From Pontibacter burrus (lineage in GTDB: Bacteria > Bacteroidota > Bacteroidia > Cytophagales > Hymenobacteraceae): a stretch of DNA of 64,000 nt. The DNA lies in contig NZ_JAAGWD010000002.1 of the NCBI RefSeq assembly GCF_010686685.1, forward strand, positions 186,001 to 250,000, given 5' to 3'. Shown here one piece after another: positions 61,193 through 64,000 of the stretch. The translations under genes were made by a program, and so were the position numbers. Numbering within the stretch: the first letter of the stretch is position 1; every line of letters starts with the position of its first letter. The notes under the pieces are model-generated. The model was given only the letters and a program-made list of their open reading frames with translations, made no database searches and was not told the DNA's origin.

Positions 61193-62793
61193 CAGTTGTT
61201 TTCAATTAGCACTAATTCACCATATTCTGTTAATTGCCGGGAGGAATCCAAAAGGTGTAGGTCCTGAAGGAAAGCAATGAGATTTCCTACTCTTGGACCT
61301 GTAAAACCCGGACCAAAATTTCCGATCTTTCGAATATAATTCTCCTCTATAATAAATTTCTGAGTTGACTGAGACCCATTACCCATCTTGTGATAAGCTA
61401 CCTTTTGGTGTCTCTGTATAATCCTCTTAAGTAGGAAATCATCTAGAAAGCTTTTTATGGAAAAGTTTTTATACCTATCATAACCGAGATAAAAGGACAA
61501 GACATCATTTCCTCCACCGATTTCTCTTTTCTTGGTATAATCCTTTAGCCATATTAGATTTTCCTTATTCTCGTCATGCATCTTCCAGATTAGGAGAAAG
61601 CCTAAAATCACTCTTTCAATGCCTTGGAATGCTTCAATTTCAGAATACAACTCACTTTCAGGTAAAATTGCAGACGTGTTAATAGATGATATGGTGGCTG
61701 AGGTGGCTTCCTGCATACCTTCATTAACTAAAATCTCGATAATGGTATCTGAAGCTTGCTGAATTAACTCATGCACCGGCTTCCAACCCGGACCAGCTAA
61801 CTCATCAAGAAAATCAAGAAGACCATTAAAGATGGCTGTGCAGGAGAACTGCCAGTACTCATTGAATTGGTAATAATACCAGCCGCTTAAACACGCATCA
61901 GTTGCGTTCTCATGTCGTCCTTTTACCTCATAGGCATACATAGTAAATAATCGTGACCCTACTGGCTTGTTATGGTTTTTCGAAAAGCGCAGCACATGCA
62001 GCAAAGTTTCATTGCGCATGCTCTCAGGGGGTTCCTTTACTGTTAATGGTTCATCAACATCTAGGAGTAGCATCAAAAGGAGCTGTGCTTCCTCTGTATC
62101 TGGCCTGATTTGAGCCATGTTGAAATCTGGCGTTAGATCAATTAACTGATCATGATCAATTGTTCCCTTCTCTAAGCAGTTAAAGAATAATTGCTTATTA
62201 GGGGCTGATATGTTTTTATCGAAAGCAGTTGCAAGTTCCTCCCCACTTACTTTTTGATTCTCCCGCTTTGCAGTTCTTCTATAAATACCCATTGGCTGCC
62301 CCTTGTCATTGATGGGTTCTTCAATCAAACCAATCTGACGTAATGAGCCTATATAATACTGGCCAAAGACTCCAGAATCATATTGCCAGTAGGTGCCTAC
62401 AGTAGAGCCATCTGCATTGTATGTACCTGTATTCAGGTTAAACTCGGCTAAGTTCTCATTTAATCTGTGAGTGGCGTATAGGCTTCCGGATATACCAAGA
62501 ATTTCGGACTTAGCTGCAATAAGGGCAATGATGTATTCTGCCTTGCGTATAAAAGCTTTCTGCTCCTTAGGGTCGGAGCTCTTAATTCGTTTTGCGTACT
62601 CAGCCAGAAGCCAGCAATAGAAGCTGTAGTTTCTAATCCGACCGGTAACATTGTTAAGTCCAGGAAGGAGGTATGAATAAGCTTGAGCAGAAGGGTTTTG
62701 TAATCCTAAAGGGTCTAAGCCTATAACAAAGCTCATTTTGTCTCCGAAAAATGGGAGCCTAGCCTCGTTCTTATCTAGTACTTTTGTAGCCAT
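61192..62793 (-). CDS. Unknown 533-residue protein, first gene of the cassette
   Basis: No family recognised. It has a conserved-looking start (VIGLDPLGLQNPSAQAYSYLLPGLNNVT followed by RIRNYSFYCWLLAEYAKR), a middle region with LLLMLLLDVDEPL, and a C-terminal helical region ending in FIEENYIRKIGNFGPGFTGPRVG, a possible winged-helix. No obvious catalytic residues. It is soluble. It overlaps the PLD-like gene by one base, so the two are translationally coupled. Confidence 0.75.
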   Translation of the reverse strand: MATKVLDKNEARLPFFGDKMSFVIGLDPLGLQNPSAQAYSYLLPGLNNVTGRIRNYSFYCWLLAEYAKRIKSSDPKEQKAFIRKAEYIIALIAAKSEILGISGSLYATHRLNENLAEFNLNTGTYNADGSTVGTYWQYDSGVFGQYYIGSLRQIGLIEEPINDKGQPMGIYRRTAKRENQKVSGEELATAFDKNISAPNKQLFFNCLEKGTIDHDQLIDLTPDFNMAQIRPDTEEAQLLLMLLLDVDEPLTVKEPPESMRNETLLHVLRFSKNHNKPVGSRLFTMYAYEVKGRHENATDACLSGWYYYQFNEYWQFSCTAIFNGLLDFLDELAGPGWKPVHELIQQASDTIIEILVNEGMQEATSATISSINTSAILPESELYSEIEAFQGIERVILGFLLIWKMHDENKENLIWLKDYTKKREIGGGNDVLSFYLGYDRYKNFSIKSFLDDFLLKRIIQRHQKVAYHKMGNGSQSTQKFIIEENYIRKIGNFGPGFTGPRVGNLIAFLQDLHLLDSSRQLTEYGELVLIENN

Positions 62794-62881
62794 AAGTATG
62801 TTTTCTTGTTTGCTGATATCCAGTAAGCTTTAACATCATTTTGATCTACTGAACAGGTTATTCATGCATTCAATTTTATGT

Positions 62882-62929
62882 AATAACTACTTGAGAGCTG
62901 AAGGATCCTTCAGCTCTCAAGTAGTTATT
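62882..62929. repeat. 48-bp perfect palindrome without spacer
   Basis: 24 bp on each side of centre 62905/62906, no mismatch. Central bases AAGGATCCTT. It lies between the end of the DUF3320-type gene and the start of the four-gene cassette. It may end transcription of the former (weak T tract TTATT) or be a regulator site. Confidence 0.9.
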
Positions 62930-62962
62930 GGACAGTCATATGTAGATTAAAATTTGAGGGTA

Positions 62963-64000
62963 TCAATCCGCCAAAATCAGTCTTTCATTATCCTCAAGGG
63001 CGTATCCTAGCCTTACAGCATGCTCAATGCCAGAGGTCATGGCCATTTCCACATTGGTACCTAAACGGGCATAGCCAAAAAGTTTAGAGGTTTCGCGTAT
63101 TAAGTCACTTTTTGGCAGACTTATCTGGTTGATTAGAATTTCCCTGATACCATTAGCAATTTCTTCAGGAGGCAAATCATCGGCTTCTCTCTTCTGAGTT
63201 TCCTGAACACTTACTCTAAAAGATGCATACGACTCAGGACTTTGCTCTTCTGTCCATAGAATTACACTTTTGCCCAGCTGTGTCTTATTAATAGGTAACT
63301 CTGAAAACAAGCTCTCTAAATGAGCATTTACTCTTGATCCATTTCGTGAAATACCCCAGGCCGCCAGCACACGCTTACACAACAGATTTTGGCTTATAGG
63401 GGATTCTGTGGTTAACACTTGCATAATCTGCTGTGCTATTTTATCACGGTTCCAAGGCTGCAGGAAGTCATCAGAAGAACTGGTTAGGACAGACTCAAGT
63501 TGACAAACTTCATAGGGAAGTGCAGCCGTAGCACAAGAAACTTCAGTAACAACATCAACATCCCCAACCTCCTCCATGAGGGGAGATGAGCCGAAGTTGA
63601 TGCTTTTGAGCATCGGCTCACTATAGGAATGGGTAGTAGTGCTACTAGTTTCAACCTTTGGGTTGAAGAGCGTGTCTCTTTGTTCTTCAGCCTGTTTAAC
63701 TGCCAAAAGAATATCACTGACTGTCTTTTGTGGGTTTTCCCACCAATCAATTGACCACACTTTATGTATGTTCCAGCCAAGTAGACGTAGTACATCAGCT
63801 TGCACAATTTCACGATCCCTTGATGTTTTGGCGCTAAAGTAATTATGCCCATCACAGAGTACTCCCAGTATATATTCAGCAGGGTTTGCCGGATTAATTA
63901 TTCCGATATCGATTTTATAGTCAGAGCATCCGATGGCTGTGTGAACTTCGTATCCACACTTCCTGATCTCTTCAGCTATAGCATGCTCAAACGATAGCTC
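62963..64000 (-). CDS. Vsr-like nuclease + DUF3320-type C-terminal part of a large protein (N-terminus beyond window)
   Basis: 345 residues, open to the right edge, so the start is missing. The first 80 residues form a Vsr-like nuclease (REase_MTES_1575 type): GCSDYKIDIGI, VLCDGHNY and DVLRLLGWNIHKVWSIDWW, with Asp and Asp/His candidates for metal binding. The remainder, after a low-complexity linker, resembles the DUF3320 domain (two winged-helix-like halves, PEEIANGIREILINQISLPKSDLIRETSKLFGYARLG). Such domains usually end 1500-2000-residue SF1 helicase-nucleases (DUF4011). The helicase part must lie to the right. Confidence 0.8.
   Translation of the reverse strand, partial: ELSFEHAIAEEIRKCGYEVHTAIGCSDYKIDIGIINPANPAEYILGVLCDGHNYFSAKTSRDREIVQADVLRLLGWNIHKVWSIDWWENPQKTVSDILLAVKQAEEQRDTLFNPKVETSSTTTHSYSEPMLKSINFGSSPLMEEVGDVDVVTEVSCATAALPYEVCQLESVLTSSSDDFLQPWNRDKIAQQIMQVLTTESPISQNLLCKRVLAAWGISRNGSRVNAHLESLFSELPINKTQLGKSVILWTEEQSPESYASFRVSVQETQKREADDLPPEEIANGIREILINQISLPKSDLIRETSKLFGYARLGTNVEMAMTSGIEHAVRLGYALEDNERLILAD

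Noticed and set aside
44800-64000. CRISPR array or integrase/transposase gene in the island
   Set aside because: I looked for regularly spaced repeats and for tyrosine or serine recombinase and DDE motifs and found none.

Overview
The window looks like a chromosomal segment of a Bacteroidota bacterium, most likely Cytophagales/Hymenobacteraceae (Pontibacter-like). The reasons are promoters of the type TTTG-N19-TAnnTTTG, few Shine-Dalgarno sequences, a complex I cluster carrying only nuoH-N, a 630-residue PurF-type amidotransferase, BatB/BatC proteins, MORN/YwqK-type repeat proteins and an S9 peptidase. A short palindrome, CTATAG (usually within AACTATAGTT), is scattered densely over the first 44.8 kb. 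The genus is inference; the phylum is well supported.

Layout. 1-1305 holds the C-terminally cut end of an OLD-type ATPase/TOPRIM nuclease, next to tRNA-Leu. 1.5-44.1 kb is core genome: hscB, a SAM hydrolase, phoH, comEC, a DEAD-box helicase, a CoA transferase, phenylalanine hydroxylase with an upstream leader, an ABC-F ATPase, murI, a ygiB/ygiC-like pair, nuoH-I-J-K-L-M-N followed 8 bp later by a purF-type gene, a MORN-repeat protein, thiolase, an S9 peptidase, a TetR/thioesterase operon with matching operators, and batB/batC. Several intergenic regions are filled with a shared composite repeat (7.1-7.7, 18.3-19.1 and 22.9-23.0 kb). 44.39-44.80 kb is a tRNA-Ser/Pro/Arg cluster.

From the 3' end of tRNA-Arg to the right edge (44.8-64 kb) the content changes to an accessory, defence-type island. 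It has a TerB-like / membrane coiled-coil / VWA-like lipoprotein operon; a type I restriction-modification locus (hsdM, hsdS, hsdR plus an overlapping YgjP-type metallopeptidase) split by an opposite-strand 112-residue gene; a tightly overlapped four-gene cassette (unknown 533-residue protein, double-HKD phospholipase D-like protein, PD-(D/E)XK nuclease, HEPN-motif protein); and the C-terminal end of a Vsr-like nuclease/DUF3320-type protein. CTATAG falls to about chance frequency here, supporting separate origin. No integrase or transposase gene is visible.

The two most interesting items are (i) a complete-looking transcription attenuator in front of phenylalanine hydroxylase, with a 56-codon leader peptide rich in tandem Tyr codons, mutually exclusive hairpins and a terminator, and (ii) the four-gene cassette with three different putative nuclease folds, which I cannot match to a named defence system.
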